Below are positions 51,151 through 61,848 of a DNA stretch of 64,000 nucleotides, in pieces. The notes below the pieces were generated by a model, which did not search any database, was not told where the DNA came from, and saw only the letters and a program-made list of their open reading frames with translations. The stretch is from the NCBI RefSeq assembly GCF_024721015.1, contig NZ_JANAIF010000016.1, positions 1 through 64,000 on the forward strand. The letters run 5' to 3'. Positions within the stretch are counted from its first letter, which is position 1. The number at the start of each line of letters is the position of its first letter. The position numbers and the translations under genes are program-made. This DNA is from Xenorhabdus bovienii (GTDB lineage Bacteria; Pseudomonadota; Gammaproteobacteria; Enterobacterales; Enterobacteriaceae).

Positions 51151-51771
51151 CTATAGAAAAGGTGTTACATCCCCTTCACCTTCGCGCAGAACCTCCGGAA
51201 AATCTCCGGTCAAATCAATTACCGTCGTCGGTTGCTGCCCAAGATAACCACCGTGAATAATTAAATCAACCTGTTTACCCAGCACATCCTTAATCTCTTC
51301 TGGATCAGATTCCGCAAAATCATTTCCGGGTAAAATCAAGCTACATGACATCAGTGGCTCTCTCATTCCTTCCAGTAATGCCAAAGCAATAGGATTGGAA
51401 GGGACACGCAGGCCGATGGTTTTACGCTTTTCGTTCATCAAACGACGGGGAACGTCTTTCGTCGCCTGTAAAATAAAGGTGTAATTACCGGGCGTATTAT
51501 TTTTTATCAATCTGAATGCCTGATTATCCACATGCGCATAAGTCGCAATTTCAGAAAGATCACGGCACATCAGGGTAAAATTGTGGCGTCCATCCAATTG
51601 GCGAATACGGCATATGCGTGTCATGGCATCCTTGTTTTCAAGGCAGCACCCAATAGCGTAGCCTGAATCAGTAGGATAAATGACAACTCCACCCTTTTTT
51701 AACACATCTACACTCTGCCCAATTAAGCGGGATTGTGGATTGTCAGGATGGATATAAAAAAACTGGCTCAC
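51151..51771 (-). CDS. yciO: YciO (Sua5/YrdC/TsaC family)
   Basis: This 206-residue protein has the TsaC/YrdC fold, with the ATP/threonine-site blocks VVIYPTDSGYAIGC and FTLMCRDLSEIATYA and the conserved GLRVPSNPIALALLE. Known TsaC makes threonylcarbamoyl-AMP for tRNA t6A. E. coli YciO itself cannot replace TsaC efficiently, so its role is unclear. It is next to rnm, as in E. coli. Confidence 0.94.
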   Translation of the reverse strand: MSQFFYIHPDNPQSRLIGQSVDVLKKGGVVIYPTDSGYAIGCCLENKDAMTRICRIRQLDGRHNFTLMCRDLSEIATYAHVDNQAFRLIKNNTPGNYTFILQATKDVPRRLMNEKRKTIGLRVPSNPIALALLEGMREPLMSCSLILPGNDFAESDPEEIKDVLGKQVDLIIHGGYLGQQPTTVIDLTGDFPEVLREGEGDVTPFL

Positions 51772-51799
51772 AAGTATAACCCCTTACTCTATGCAGCCC

Positions 51800-52660
51800 C
51801 TAGCGTGACCAATCATGCCATATCGGTATTACATCACTGGGTAACCACAAATTGCGCCCTAGCTCTATCCATGAACAGGGTTGGTGAAAATCCGAGCCTA
51901 ATGATACTTTAAGTCCATATTCCTTTGCCAATTGACCAAGTTGTTGCCTTTCATTAGGTGCCTGCTGGCACTGCGCAACTTCCATTGCATCACCGCCATG
52001 CTGTTGAAACCAGGCTATCAAACGCTTCAGCCATTTCATCGATAAATCATACCTGCCTGGATGGGCAATCACAGCCTGCCCCCCAGCTTGATGAATAGTT
52101 TCAATAGCCTGCTCAATTGTACACCATTGAGCAGGGACATAACCGATTTTTCCCTTCGCCAGATATTTTTTGAATACTTTTGGGATTGTCGGTTCAACTC
52201 CCGCTTCAATCAAATAACGGGCAAAATGCCCGCGAGTGACCTGCCCGCCATTTGCCAAGCGAGAGGCGCCTTCCCAGGCATTAGGGATACCCGCCTTAGC
52301 AAGGCGCTGTCCAATTTCAATACCACGCTGTTTCCTCAACGTTACCTGATTGGAGAGAAAGTTTGTCAAAAAAACGCAATCAGTATCGATATTCAGGGCG
52401 ACAATATGGATTTCAAAATTCTCCCATAATGTCGAAATTTCAACGCCGGATACCAACGTCAAAGGCAAATTATTTTGCTGAATATGGTTTAAGGCAGGAG
52501 GAATACCATCTGTAGTATCATGATCGGTGATTGCCAGTACGTTGATACCCATAGAAACCGCCCTATCCACAAGCTGTTCCGGTGATAAAACTCCATCTGA
52601 AGCGGTCGTATGGCTATGCAGGTCATAGAGTCTTATCAGTTCACTGGCGGCTTCAGTCAT
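51800..52660 (-). CDS. rnm: PHP-domain 5'-3' exoribonuclease Rnm (RNase AM, YciV)
   Basis: This 286-residue PHP-family phosphoesterase in E. coli matures the 5' ends of 23S, 16S and 5S rRNA. Metal ligands are visible in YDLHSHTTASDG, AITDHDTTDG, VSGVEIST, the IAHPGRY block and LGSDFHQPC. VTRGHFARYLIEAG is also typical. The start (MTEAASELIRLYD) gives normal length. In E. coli the trp leader follows directly; here a 2.4-kb AT-rich insert intervenes. Confidence 0.95.
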   Translation of the reverse strand: MTEAASELIRLYDLHSHTTASDGVLSPEQLVDRAVSMGINVLAITDHDTTDGIPPALNHIQQNNLPLTLVSGVEISTLWENFEIHIVALNIDTDCVFLTNFLSNQVTLRKQRGIEIGQRLAKAGIPNAWEGASRLANGGQVTRGHFARYLIEAGVEPTIPKVFKKYLAKGKIGYVPAQWCTIEQAIETIHQAGGQAVIAHPGRYDLSMKWLKRLIAWFQQHGGDAMEVAQCQQAPNERQQLGQLAKEYGLKVSLGSDFHQPCSWIELGRNLWLPSDVIPIWHDWSR

Positions 52661-52827
52661 TGTACTGTACCTGTTTTTGTCGTGTGAGAAACAAGGGTGC
52701 TATCTATCAAGTGATATCAAGTATGAAGCGGGGATGATAACACAGAGGGAGTAGTTGAAGGTGCGAATTTACTGGTTCTACACAATTTGATGCTGTCAAA
52801 GTGCCGATATATCCCGTCGTTATGCGG

Positions 52828-53838
52828 TTACGTGATAACTACTGGCCTGACGGTTTTCGTCTGGACTTCAAAAGACGCTTGCGCAGTTGAATCTAACTGA
52901 TTATCGATAAATTGATCTGCGGAGAGGGTATATTTGCCATCTTCCGGCCGATAAGGTCCACATGACCATTGGCCTAATGAGGTATCAACAGTAGTATTAC
53001 AATCATCGGCGCCACCAAAACCTTCGATATATACCTGAGATCCCTTTTCTCCCGTACCTGAAATAGTAAAAGGTAGTTTTATTATTTTTGCTCCATGATT
53101 GGGGGCAATGATGTTTATTTTTGTTTCGGTAACTTCATACTTACGCGTGACCTGTGAGATTCTTTCATACGTATCACCCAATTCACCCAATTGAGCCGAG
53201 CCTGTTTTTTGATATTGAGCCGCATAAAGGAAAAACGTCCCTTTATTAGCTACGGTCAAGGCAGGGTTATCGGGGCACGTCCACTTTCCTTCTTTTATCA
53301 ATTCAGCGGTCAGTTCATAAGTACCCACAGGAAAAATTATTGGTCTGTCACACTGCCAGTTACCATTGTCACTGACCACAGCTCCCGAGCAAATAACTGT
53401 TTCTTGTGCAAGGTTTTGAATATTTTCCTTCAATTCTGATGAGCGCTCGATCCTGCGTCTTTTAATATTGACCTCATCTCCCGGCACATTAGATCGCCCT
53501 GACAAAAAACTTGGGGTACCGACAATTTCTGTCCCTCCTTCAGAAAGATTTTTAATCTCGACATTAGGAGTTTTTATACTAAAGTAGCTTTTATCAGGAG
53601 ACGATCCCTGCCAATTTTTTTTGATATCAGCCAATCCCAATGAATGATATTTGTCTACTACTTCAATGCGATAGAGGCTGTATTTCAATGTAGAAGGAAG
53701 GGTGATATCCCAAATAGGAAATTTCTTTTTATTTTTATAATCACCATATTTTATTGGAATAACCCCAGAATTTTGTTCTTTGTCTAATCTGGCTTCGGAA
53801 TAATAATTTTCATTCTCTCCCTCTATGTTTATAGAATA
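52828..53838 (-). pseudogene. Ig-like-repeat surface or secreted protein fragment without a start
   Basis: The frame is open for 336 codons before the stop at 52828, but no ATG or GTG begins it. The first usable start is a TTG at 53688, and the frame is closed upstream by TAA at 53839-53841. At least two similar beta-domain units occur, marked by DNGNWQCDRPIIFPVGTYEL and by SLGQWSCGPYRPEDGKYTL: a shared G-x-W-x-C pattern. KINIIAPNHGAKIIKLPFTISG looks like an Ig-like strand pattern. It is probably the C-terminal part of an exported adhesin-like or lectin-like protein that has lost its 5' end. I do not recognise the exact family. Confidence 0.5.
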
Positions 53839-54050
53839 TTATGAAGATAAAAATATATCACCATTCTACAAAGTAGAACGGCTATCATCACCTCCAATAC
53901 CAGATAATTTTTGACCTTTAAGTTCAGTGGGTATAATCTCTTTTGGATTGCTAATTCTATGCCTATCAATAAATTCAGAGCTAAAATAGCCCGAGCCAAA
54001 ATAATTAAATTCGTCAAGAAATAAGGATCAGCATCCTCAATATTTTGCAT
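53829..54050 (-). CDS. Unrecognised 73-residue two-helix membrane protein
   Basis: It starts at ATG 54050 and encodes two hydrophobic helices (about residues 12-34 and 50-70) with a basic loop (QKRLYPLNLKVKN) between. No ribosome-binding site is obvious near the ATG. Its end overlaps the open frame of the next gene in a different frame. It could be a real small membrane protein, or the leading part of a frameshifted larger one. No family is recognised. Confidence 0.4.
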   Translation of the reverse strand: MQNIEDADPYFLTNLIILARAILALNLLIGIELAIQKRLYPLNLKVKNYLVLEVMIAVLLCRMVIYFYLHNIL

Positions 54051-54094
54051 TGCACCTATTTTATAGGAACGTTCCCTACCTTCCTCAACATTGT

Positions 54095-54703
54095 TTAAAT
54101 AAAATTTATATTTTTATTTAAACAATTTACTCCGTTACATGTAGCAATCATTTCAAGATGGCAATCATCAGTTTCAACTATGCTCTGCCACACAAGATAC
54201 GCCCCTGGAAACGATGGTAAATACGTTTCCATTCTAAAAACACATGATTTATATTTTTTACCCTTCTTATAAGTACTTACTTCCAATTTTACGAACTTAT
54301 TTGCACCTGAGCATCCCTGAAAAAAATAATTACTATCCTCAAGACTCTCATTATGCTTATCCCCCAGGTTTAAAATTTATATATTCATCTCCAACTTTAT
54401 ACACACATTGATAACCTAACATTTTAATTTCAAAATTATCATGCTTACTGTCATTTTTAAAAATCATATTATAATCTGCTAATAGATTACTTCTGTTTTT
54501 ATTTTTTCCTAATTCATCATAATTTCCGCTTAAAACAATATAATCACTCATTAATTCAATTGCACCAGTATTATTAAAAACAATCAAGGCAATGAAAAAT
54601 AATATAAAATATAAAATATAAAATATAAAATATAAAATATAAAATATAAAATATAAAATATAAAATATAAAATAATTTTGCTTGCTTTCATAAACATAGA
54701 CAT
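54095..54703 (-). pseudogene. Frame-broken exported-protein gene with heptamer repeat
   Basis: Three in-frame ATG codons (54703, 54697, 54691) lead into MKASKI and then into ten copies of ATTTTAT read as the hydrophobic ILYFIFY. In the present copy number the frame closes at 54584 after 39 residues. The downstream coding frame (FFIALIVFNNTGAIELMSD to VGDEYINFK, ending 54357) is open in another frame. It would be joined with 8 or 11 copies. A second break lies at a GGGGG tract near 54358-54362. With one G fewer, reading continues DKHNESLEDSNYFFQGCSG through TYLPSFPGAYLVWQSI to the stop at 54095. The product would have an N-terminal membrane or signal helix and a cysteine-containing exported domain. 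No family is recognised. Confidence 0.45.
54604..54673. repeat. Ten tandem copies of a 7-bp unit (ATAAAAT)
   Basis: Ten perfect head-to-tail heptamers cover 70 bases with no interruptions. Because 7 is not a multiple of 3, each gain or loss shifts the reading frame, and three units read as seven hydrophobic codons on the reverse strand. Confidence 0.97.
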
Positions 54704-55030
54704 CAATTAAAAATTGATATTATGATTAAGATCAAAATAACATTTTTAAATAACAGCAAGGCTATTAAAACATATTTGCAATTGAATTGTTATTATAAAA
54801 AAATAATACCAATTGATGTAATTTCTCAATGCATCTAATAAAACACAAAAAAACAGTCAATATATTTATAATATGAAAAAATCTTAGATATTTATAAAAA
54901 CATTAATTTATTATCATATTTTAAATTAATTTTAACTATATTAATAACAATAGAAATATTACCCAATAAATTTCAAATCACCGTTTTTCCAATTTACACC
55001 CTCCCCTTATTATATTTCTAAAGACATCAA
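54704..55030. other. Very AT-rich gene-free region upstream of trp
   Basis: No coding frame of substance is seen, and the stretch is AT-dominated. It presumably holds the promoter of the reverse-strand repeat locus and is a plausible H-NS target. Confidence 0.4.
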
Positions 55031-55037
55031 AAAATCA

Positions 55038-55071
55038 TTGACAAGCAAGCTTTGATCCAGTTAACTAGTAC
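55038..55071 (+). promoter_or_regulatory. trpO: trp promoter and TrpR operator
   Basis: TTGACA (55038-55043), a 17-base spacer and TTAACT (55061-55066) give the same promoter geometry as E. coli trp. The overlapping CAGTTAACTAGTAC matches the core of the TrpR operator. Tryptophan-bound TrpR should block initiation here. Confidence 0.9.
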
Positions 55072-55135
55072 AAAGGTCAACAGGATGCTTTACTATTTAT
55101 CCTTATTCCACTTAACAAACTAAGGCACAGAGAAA

Positions 55136-55207
55136 ATGATCGTATTTATGCAGGCAATTCGCTGGTGGCGCAACTTCCCGTTCAGGGCGGTTGAATCACG
55201 CACATAA
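55136..55207 (+). CDS. trpL: trp leader peptide
   Basis: A 23-residue peptide, MIVFMQAIRWWRNFPF followed by RAVESRT, has tandem tryptophans at residues 10 and 11. AGAGAAA precedes the ATG. Ribosome stalling at the Trp codons controls the attenuator that follows. It is longer than the 14-residue E. coli leader. Confidence 0.93.
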   Translation: MIVFMQAIRWWRNFPFRAVESRT

Positions 55208-55228
55208 GTACAAATACGAAAGTGCCGC

Positions 55229-55254
55229 AACCCGCCCCAAAAGCGGGTTTTTTT
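55229..55254 (+). terminator. trp attenuator
   Basis: AACCCGC and GCGGGTT form the 3:4 terminator stem, followed by a run of T. An upstream segment within trpL (GCTGGTGGCG) and AAGTGCCGC can form the alternative pairings expected for attenuation. Confidence 0.9.
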
Positions 55255-55294
55255 ATAACCAAAATTTGTGGCTAAAGGTAGCAACGGGGCAAGT

Positions 55295-56854
55295 ATGATG
55301 AATAAAAATTTTAAGATTTCAATCAATCAAGTAGACACTGTTTACCAAACAGACCCAACTCTACTTTTCAATCAGCTTTGTGGTAATCGCCCAGCCACGT
55401 TATTACTGGAATCGGCTGAAATAAACAGCAAAAGGAATTTGAAAAGCCTGTTAATCATCGACAGTGCCATGAGAATTACAGCCAACGAACGACAAGTCAC
55501 TTTTGAGGCCCTCACCGAAAATGGCCGGCAGCTACTGCCTATACTCACCGATTTACTCTCAGCAAAAGCCCGATTGCATGTTGGATTACATATTCTCCAG
55601 GCACAGTTTCCCGCAACTGGGCACAATCTGGATGAAGACAGCCGTTTAAAGGCCGATTCTATTTTCGATGCATTGCGGACACTAATGACATTATCCCCCT
55701 TTTCTGGAACTCCAGACGCAATTTTCGTGGGCGGACTGTTTGCTTACGATTTAGTTGCAGGATTTGAACCGCTTCCCAAGGTCAAAACTCATCAACGTTG
55801 CCCCGATTTCTGTTTTTATCTCGCAGAAACGCTATTAGTGATCGACCATCGAAATAAACACGCATTCTTGCAAACATCACTGTTTGGTGAATCAGATTCA
55901 GAAAAACAGCGTCTTCATGACCGCCTGACCGCATTAACTGCTGCCATTTCGAAACCCGGCCAACCACTTGAATCTGTGAAATTACCAGACATGACCATTG
56001 CCTGTAATCAAAGTGATGACCAATATGCAGACATCGTGCAGCAATTACAGCAATCCATCCGTCAAGGCGACATTTTTCAGGCAGTTCCGTCACGGCGTTT
56101 CACCTTACCCTGTCCTTCTCCACTCAATGCTTACCAAACTCTGAAACATCAAAACCCCAGTCCTTATATGTTCTTCATGCAGGATCAGGGCTTTTGTCTG
56201 TTTGGTGCTTCTCCAGAAAGTGCCCTTAAATATGATGCCAGCAGTCGTCAGATCGAAATCTACCCAATAGCCGGAACACGTCCTCGTGGACGCAATGCCA
56301 ACGGCACACTGAATGCCGATCTAGATGGCCGGATTGAACTGGAAATGCGTACCGATGCCAAAGAGCTTTCTGAACACCTGATGCTGGTTGATTTGGCGCG
56401 CAACGATTTAGCACGCATTTGTGAACCGGGTAGCCGCTATGTGGCAGATTTAACCAAAGTTGATCGCTATTCGTTTGTCATGCATCTCGTTTCTCGTGTC
56501 GTAGGCACACTCCGCCACGATCTGGATGTCTTTCATGCTTATCAAGCGTGCATGAATATGGGTACATTGACAGGAGCCCCAAAAGTTCGGGCGATGCAAC
56601 TCATTGCACAACATGAAGGTGAACGACGTGGCAGTTATGGGGGTGCCGTCGGTTATTTCACTGCCAAGGGGGATTTTGATATGTGCATTGTGATTCGCTC
56701 TGCCTATGTGGAAGACGGCACGGCCGCCGTTCAAGTAGGTGCTGGCATTGTTTTAGATTCCATTCCCGAGTCAGAAGTCGATGAAACGCACAGTAAAGCC
56801 AGAGCCGTTATTCGGGCGATTGCTCAGGCACACAAGGCGGAGGTGACATTCTGA
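55295..56854 (+). CDS. trpE: Anthranilate synthase component I
   Basis: This 519-residue enzyme makes anthranilate from chorismate using ammonia supplied by TrpG. Feedback-site residues are in LLLESAEI near the N-terminus. Chorismate-binding blocks include [27 protein letters not shown] and [11 protein letters not shown]. The start at 55295 is chosen by family length, with GGGGC before it; a second ATG follows at once, and the frame's first start at 55268 is rejected. The stop overlaps the trpG ATG (TGATG). Confidence 0.97.
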   Translation: MMNKNFKISINQVDTVYQTDPTLLFNQLCGNRPATLLLESAEINSKRNLKSLLIIDSAMRITANERQVTFEALTENGRQLLPILTDLLSAKARLHVGLHILQAQFPATGHNLDEDSRLKADSIFDALRTLMTLSPFSGTPDAIFVGGLFAYDLVAGFEPLPKVKTHQRCPDFCFYLAETLLVIDHRNKHAFLQTSLFGESDSEKQRLHDRLTALTAAISKPGQPLESVKLPDMTIACNQSDDQYADIVQQLQQSIRQGDIFQAVPSRRFTLPCPSPLNAYQTLKHQNPSPYMFFMQDQGFCLFGASPESALKYDASSRQIEIYPIAGTRPRGRNANGTLNADLDGRIELEMRTDAKELSEHLMLVDLARNDLARICEPGSRYVADLTKVDRYSFVMHLVSRVVGTLRHDLDVFHAYQACMNMGTLTGAPKVRAMQLIAQHEGERRGSYGGAVGYFTAKGDFDMCIVIRSAYVEDGTAAVQVGAGIVLDSIPESEVDETHSKARAVIRAIAQAHKAEVTF

Positions 56855-57432
56855 TGGCAAATATTCTTCTGCTCGATAACGTTGATTCGTTTACCTACAA
56901 CCTTGTGGATCAACTGCGTGCCAGTGATCATCAGGTCGTTATCTACCGTAATACGGTATCAACAGAAACAATCATGACACAACTTAGTCAGATGGAATCA
57001 CCGCTTCTGATATTATCACCCGGCCCGGGAAAGCCGGCAGATGCTGGCTGTATGCCCCAGTTGCTCAAACGTATCATTAGCCAAATTCCTGTGATTGGGA
57101 TATGTCTTGGACACCAAGCGATTATTGAAGCTTATGGTGGAACAATCTCTGCCGCCAGAGAAATTCTGCACGGAAAGGCCACTCTGGCCACTCATGATGG
57201 GCAGGCCATGTTTTCCGGCTTAATCAACCCTCTGCCCGTTGCCCGTTATCATTCCCTTACGGGGATGAATATTCCCGACACGCTGGTGGTCTCGGCTTCT
57301 TGTGGTGATGCAGTGATGGCGGTACGTCATGACAGACACAAAGTCTGTGGGTTCCAGTTCCATCCTGAATCCATCCTGACCACACAGGGAGCTAAATTAC
57401 TCGAACAAACTCTGGCATGGGTACAGGAATAA
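56854..57432 (+). CDS. trpG: Anthranilate synthase component II (glutamine amidotransferase)
   Basis: This 192-residue class I amidotransferase has the nucleophile in [10 protein letters not shown], with [10 protein letters not shown] providing His and Glu. [17 protein letters not shown] begins it. Unlike E. coli, where TrpG is fused to TrpD, it is a separate gene here, as in Serratia, Yersinia and Xenorhabdus-type genomes. Translation is coupled to trpE. Confidence 0.97.
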   Translation: MANILLLDNVDSFTYNLVDQLRASDHQVVIYRNTVSTETIMTQLSQMESPLLILSPGPGKPADAGCMPQLLKRIISQIPVIGICLGHQAIIEAYGGTISAAREILHGKATLATHDGQAMFSGLINPLPVARYHSLTGMNIPDTLVVSASCGDAVMAVRHDRHKVCGFQFHPESILTTQGAKLLEQTLAWVQE

Positions 57433-57446
57433 TAAGGAATAGGAAA

Positions 57447-58445
57447 ATGCAGTTAATTTTCGAAAAATTGTTCAGTGCCCAAACACTGACACAACAAGAA
57501 AGTCAGCAATTATTTACCGCGATTGTTTGTGGTGAACTGAGTGACGCTCAATTGGCGGCTGTACTGGTCAGCATGAAACTGCACGGCGAGCAGCCACAGG
57601 AAATTGCGGGTGCGGCGCAGGCATTAATGGCGAATGCCTCACCCTTTCCACGTCCTGATTACACCTTCTGCGATATCGTAGGTACAGGCGGAGATGGGAC
57701 AAACAGCATCAATATTTCCACAACCAGCGCCTTTGTCGCGGCAGCCTGTGGCCTTAAAGTGGCAAAACATGGAAATCGCAGCACCTCCAGCCGTTCGGGA
57801 TCATCCGATTTACTGACCGCGTTTGGCATCGCATTAGATGCCAGTGCCGAGGATTCACGCAGTGCGCTGGATGAGATCGGTGTTTGTTTTCTGTTCGCTC
57901 CACAATATCACAGTGGATTCCGCCATGTCGTACAGGTTCGCCAACAGTTGAAAGTTCGCACATTATTTAATGTACTCGGCCCATTGATCAACCCGGCACG
58001 CCCCCCGCGGACACTGATTGGCGTTTACAGCCCCGAACTGGTGGTTCCCATCGCCCATACATTAAAGGTTTTGGGCTATCAGCGTGCCGCAGTTGTACAT
58101 AGTGGAGGAATGGATGAAGTTGCCTTACATGCCCCCACTCTCGTTGCAGAATTAAATCACGGGGAAATAATCCAGTATCAATTAACAGCAAAAGATTTTG
58201 GATTGCCTAACCATCCAATATCTTCACTGAAAGGGGGAACACCGGAAGAAAATTGCGATATGTTGAGCCTGTTATTACAAGGTCGTGGACAAAAAGCGCA
58301 TGTTGATGCCGTGGCCGCCAATGTGGCTCTTTTGATGAAAATCCACGGACAAGAAAATCTACGGGAAAATACTCAACTGGCATTGAACACGATTTATAGC
58401 GGTCAAGCCTACGAAAAAGTGACCGCATTAGCGGCAAGGATTTAA
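57447..58445 (+). CDS. trpD: Anthranilate phosphoribosyltransferase
   Basis: This 332-residue enzyme joins anthranilate to PRPP. The PRPP loop [18 protein letters not shown] and [17 protein letters not shown] are intact, as is [13 protein letters not shown]. The start at 57447 (MQLIFEKLF) has AAGGAATAGG upstream and lies 14 bases after trpG. The earlier in-frame GTG-type start at 57417 is rejected. Confidence 0.97.
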   Translation: MQLIFEKLFSAQTLTQQESQQLFTAIVCGELSDAQLAAVLVSMKLHGEQPQEIAGAAQALMANASPFPRPDYTFCDIVGTGGDGTNSINISTTSAFVAAACGLKVAKHGNRSTSSRSGSSDLLTAFGIALDASAEDSRSALDEIGVCFLFAPQYHSGFRHVVQVRQQLKVRTLFNVLGPLINPARPPRTLIGVYSPELVVPIAHTLKVLGYQRAAVVHSGGMDEVALHAPTLVAELNHGEIIQYQLTAKDFGLPNHPISSLKGGTPEENCDMLSLLLQGRGQKAHVDAVAANVALLMKIHGQENLRENTQLALNTIYSGQAYEKVTALAARI

Positions 58446-58447
58446 CA

Positions 58448-59812
58448 ATGAAAAACAACATATTACAGAAGATTGTTGATGATAAGGTGGCATATCTGGT
58501 CGAACGCAAAGCAGAGCAGCCATTGGAAAGTTTTATTGATTCCATTGTACCGAGCCATCGTCAGTTTTATCAGGCACTGAGCCATAAGCAAACAGTTTTT
58601 ATTCTGGAATGTAAAAAAGCGTCCCCTTCAAAAGGGTTAATTCGTACAGATTTCGATCCGGTTCGCATTGCTAAAACTTACCAACCTTACGCTGCCGCAA
58701 TCTCTGTGCTGACAGATGAAAAATATTTCCAGGGCAACTATGATTTTCTCCGCATGGTTAGCTCTGCGGTACACCAGCCAGTTTTGTGTAAAGATTTCAT
58801 CATTGATGCCTATCAGGTTTATCTGGCTCGTTATTATCAGGCCGATGCCATTTTGTTAATGCTTTCGGTGATTAATGATGAGACTTATCGTGAGCTGTCC
58901 GCACTGGCACACAGCCTTGATATGGGCGTATTGACGGAAGTCAGCACCGAAGATGAACGTCGCCGGGCAATTGTGCTAGGAGCAAAAGTCATCGGCATTA
59001 ACAATCGAGATCTGCGTGATCTGTCCATAGATTTAGATCGCACTCGCAGGCTGGCAACTGATTTACCAGAAGGCACCATTATCATCAGCGAATCTGGCAT
59101 CAACCAGCATCAACAGGTACGTGAATTAAGCCAATTTGCCCACGGTTTCCTGATAGGCAGTGCTTTAATGGCACAGCCGGATTTAGATCTCGCCTTACGT
59201 CGGTTGATTCTGGGTGACAATAAAATCTGTGGTCTTACCCGCCCACAAGATGCCAAAACTGCGTTACAAGCCGGGGCTGTTTATGGTGGCTTAATTTTCG
59301 CGGAAAAATCACCGCGTAAAATTAATCTGCAACACGCCCAGCAGATCATCAATGAAGCTCCTCTGCAATATGTTGGCGTATTTCAAAACCAATCATTAGA
59401 TTTTGTCAGTGATATCGCCCGGCAACTTTCCTTGAATGCCGTTCAGTTGCATGGCAATGAGGACAAAAACTACATCAATGCACTTCGTCCTTTACTACCT
59501 GAATCTTGTGAGATTTGGAAAGCCATTGATATGTCAAAGGCTACAGAATTTTCCGAAATATCCAATATCGACCACTTATTGCTGGATAATGGAGCGGGGG
59601 GAACAGGAGAAACCTTTGACTGGCAATTAATCGATCAGCGTTTTCAGCGTAACAGTATGCTGGCCGGTGGGTTAAATGCTGAAAACTGCCAACAGGCAGC
59701 CGCGCTGGGATGTTATGGACTAGATTTTAATTCTGGTGTCGAAACAAGCGTTGGCATCAAAAGCAGTCAAAAAATCAAACTAATATTCCAACAATTACGC
59801 TGTTATCACTAA
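58448..59812 (+). CDS. trpCF: Bifunctional IGP synthase / PRA isomerase
   Basis: This is a 454-residue fusion. The N-terminal TrpC domain has [19 protein letters not shown] and [13 protein letters not shown]. The C-terminal TrpF domain (from about residue 258) has [31 protein letters not shown] and [16 protein letters not shown]. It catalyses two consecutive steps to indole-3-glycerol phosphate. The fused layout is normal for enterics. Only two bases separate it from trpD. Confidence 0.97.
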   Translation: MKNNILQKIVDDKVAYLVERKAEQPLESFIDSIVPSHRQFYQALSHKQTVFILECKKASPSKGLIRTDFDPVRIAKTYQPYAAAISVLTDEKYFQGNYDFLRMVSSAVHQPVLCKDFIIDAYQVYLARYYQADAILLMLSVINDETYRELSALAHSLDMGVLTEVSTEDERRRAIVLGAKVIGINNRDLRDLSIDLDRTRRLATDLPEGTIIISESGINQHQQVRELSQFAHGFLIGSALMAQPDLDLALRRLILGDNKICGLTRPQDAKTALQAGAVYGGLIFAEKSPRKINLQHAQQIINEAPLQYVGVFQNQSLDFVSDIARQLSLNAVQLHGNEDKNYINALRPLLPESCEIWKAIDMSKATEFSEISNIDHLLLDNGAGGTGETFDWQLIDQRFQRNSMLAGGLNAENCQQAAALGCYGLDFNSGVETSVGIKSSQKIKLIFQQLRCYH

Positions 59813-59843
59813 CCTTACAAACAGAAAACGGACGATGCGAATA

Positions 59844-61034
59844 ATGAGTAAACTGAATCCTTATTTTGGTGACTTTGGTGGGCAGTTTGTTCCCCAAATC
59901 TTGATCCCCGCACTTGATCAGTTAGAAGAAGTATTTATTGAGGCGCAAAACGATCCTGAATTTCAACAAGCCTTTCAGGATCTACTGAAAAACTACGCAG
60001 GCCGCCCTACCGCCTTAACGTTATGCCAGAACCTGACCAAAGGCACAAAAAGTCGTCTGTATTTGAAACGGGAAGATTTGCTCCACGGTGGCGCGCACAA
60101 GACCAATCAGGTATTAGGGCAGGCATTGCTGGCAAAGCGAATGGGTAAAAACGAAATCATTGCCGAGACTGGAGCCGGTCAGCATGGTGTGGCAACCGCA
60201 CTAGCCTGTGCACTTCTGGGGCTAAAATGCCGTATTTACATGGGAGCCAAAGACATTGAACGCCAATCCCCCAATGTCTTTCGTATGCGTCTAATGGGCG
60301 CTGAAGTCATTCCTGTTCACAGTGGCGCCGCAACCCTGAAAGACGCCTGCAACGAGGCGATGCGTGACTGGTCTGGTAGCTATGACAAATCCCATTATTT
60401 GCTGGGAACCGCCGCCGGTCCCCATCCTTATCCAACGATAGTGCGTGAATTTCAACGAATGATCGGCGAGGAAGCCAAGGCACAGATTATGGAAAAAGAG
60501 GGGCGTTTACCCGATGCCGTTATCGCCTGTATTGGCGGCGGCTCGAATGCCATTGGCCTGTTCGCTGAATTCATTCCAGAAACTAATGTTCGCCTGATTG
60601 GTGTCGAACCGGCAGGACATGGTATCGAAACCGGAAAACATGGTGCGCCATTGAAACATGGCAAACTGGGGATTTACTTCGGCATGAAATCTCCGATCAT
60701 GCAGACGGAAGACGGGCAAATTGAAGAATCTTACTCTATTTCCGCCGGGCTGGATTTTCCTTCTGTTGGCCCCCAACACGCTTACCTAAACAATATTGGA
60801 CGTGCTGATTATGTTTCAGTCACTGACGATGAGGCAATTGACGCATTCAAGGCTCTGTCGCGCAACGAAGGCATTATTCCCGCGTTAGAGTCCTCACATG
60901 CACTTGCCCACGCCTTGAAAATGATCCATCAGGCTCCTGATAAAGAACAATTATTGATTGTTAATTTATCTGGCCGTGGCGACAAAGACATCTTTACCGT
61001 ACACGATATTTTACAATCCAAGGGGGAAATCTGA
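59844..61034 (+). CDS. trpB: Tryptophan synthase beta subunit
   Basis: This 396-residue PLP enzyme condenses indole and serine. The PLP lysine is in [16 protein letters not shown], the phosphate loop in [10 protein letters not shown] and [14 protein letters not shown] lies near the active site. The start at 59844 ([13 protein letters not shown]) matches E. coli; the frame's ATG at 59835 would add three residues. The stop overlaps trpA. Confidence 0.97.
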   Translation: MSKLNPYFGDFGGQFVPQILIPALDQLEEVFIEAQNDPEFQQAFQDLLKNYAGRPTALTLCQNLTKGTKSRLYLKREDLLHGGAHKTNQVLGQALLAKRMGKNEIIAETGAGQHGVATALACALLGLKCRIYMGAKDIERQSPNVFRMRLMGAEVIPVHSGAATLKDACNEAMRDWSGSYDKSHYLLGTAAGPHPYPTIVREFQRMIGEEAKAQIMEKEGRLPDAVIACIGGGSNAIGLFAEFIPETNVRLIGVEPAGHGIETGKHGAPLKHGKLGIYFGMKSPIMQTEDGQIEESYSISAGLDFPSVGPQHAYLNNIGRADYVSVTDDEAIDAFKALSRNEGIIPALESSHALAHALKMIHQAPDKEQLLIVNLSGRGDKDIFTVHDILQSKGEI

Positions 61035-61840
61035 TGGAACGTTATGAGCAGCTATTTAAAAAACTAGAAAGCCAAAATCAGGGCGTTTTTGTTCCTTTTG
61101 TCACCTTGGGCGATCCTAATCCTGAGTTATCTCTGGAGATTATTGACGCACTTATCGCTGGCGGAGCGGATGCGCTGGAATTAGGCATTCCATTTTCCGA
61201 TCCTCTCGCTGATGGCCCTACCATCCAAAACGCGAATTTACGGGCATTATCTGCCAATGTTACACCTGCATTGTGTTTTGAGCTGCTGTCTCAAATCCGA
61301 GCTAAATACCCTGATATCCCGATTGGATTGCTGATGTATGCAAATCTGGTTTTTCACAATGGGATCGACGAATTTTATCGCCGCTGTAAAAATGCCGGTG
61401 TTGATTCTGTTTTGATCGCTGACGTACCGTTATCAGAATCGCATGATTTCCGCTCAACTGCATTGAAATATGACATTGCTCCGATATTAATTTGCCCACC
61501 AAATGCAGATGATGATCTACTGCGTGAAATAGCAGTATGTGGGCGAGGTTACACTTATCTGCTGTCAAGAGCCGGGGTCACTGGAACTCAGAATCGAGCT
61601 GAACATCCACTAACGCACCTAGTTAATAAGCTCAAAGAGTATCATGCCGCTCCTGCACTACAAGGTTTTGGCATATCGGAGCCCGCACAAGTCACATCAG
61701 TACTCGATAGCGGCGCGGCTGGCGCTATTTCCGGCTCCGCCGTGGTAAAAATCATTGAAGATAATTTAAACCAGCCCCAAATTATGCTGGAAAAACTAGT
61801 GACGTTTGTCCGCACCATGAAAACCGCAACACAACGTTAA
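61034..61840 (+). CDS. trpA: Tryptophan synthase alpha subunit
   Basis: This 268-residue TIM-barrel enzyme cleaves indole-3-glycerol phosphate to indole. The catalytic Glu and Asp are in [18 protein letters not shown]. The family [13 protein letters not shown] loop and [13 protein letters not shown] are present. Length equals E. coli TrpA. Coupled to trpB by the TGATG overlap, it ends the operon. Confidence 0.97.
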   Translation: MERYEQLFKKLESQNQGVFVPFVTLGDPNPELSLEIIDALIAGGADALELGIPFSDPLADGPTIQNANLRALSANVTPALCFELLSQIRAKYPDIPIGLLMYANLVFHNGIDEFYRRCKNAGVDSVLIADVPLSESHDFRSTALKYDIAPILICPPNADDDLLREIAVCGRGYTYLLSRAGVTGTQNRAEHPLTHLVNKLKEYHAAPALQGFGISEPAQVTSVLDSGAAGAISGSAVVKIIEDNLNQPQIMLEKLVTFVRTMKTATQR

Positions 61841-61848
61841 TCTTCCCC

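Noticed and set aside
54604..54673. Heptamer array as a CRISPR or iteron origin
   Set aside because: The units are contiguous without spacers, and no replication protein or cas gene is nearby.
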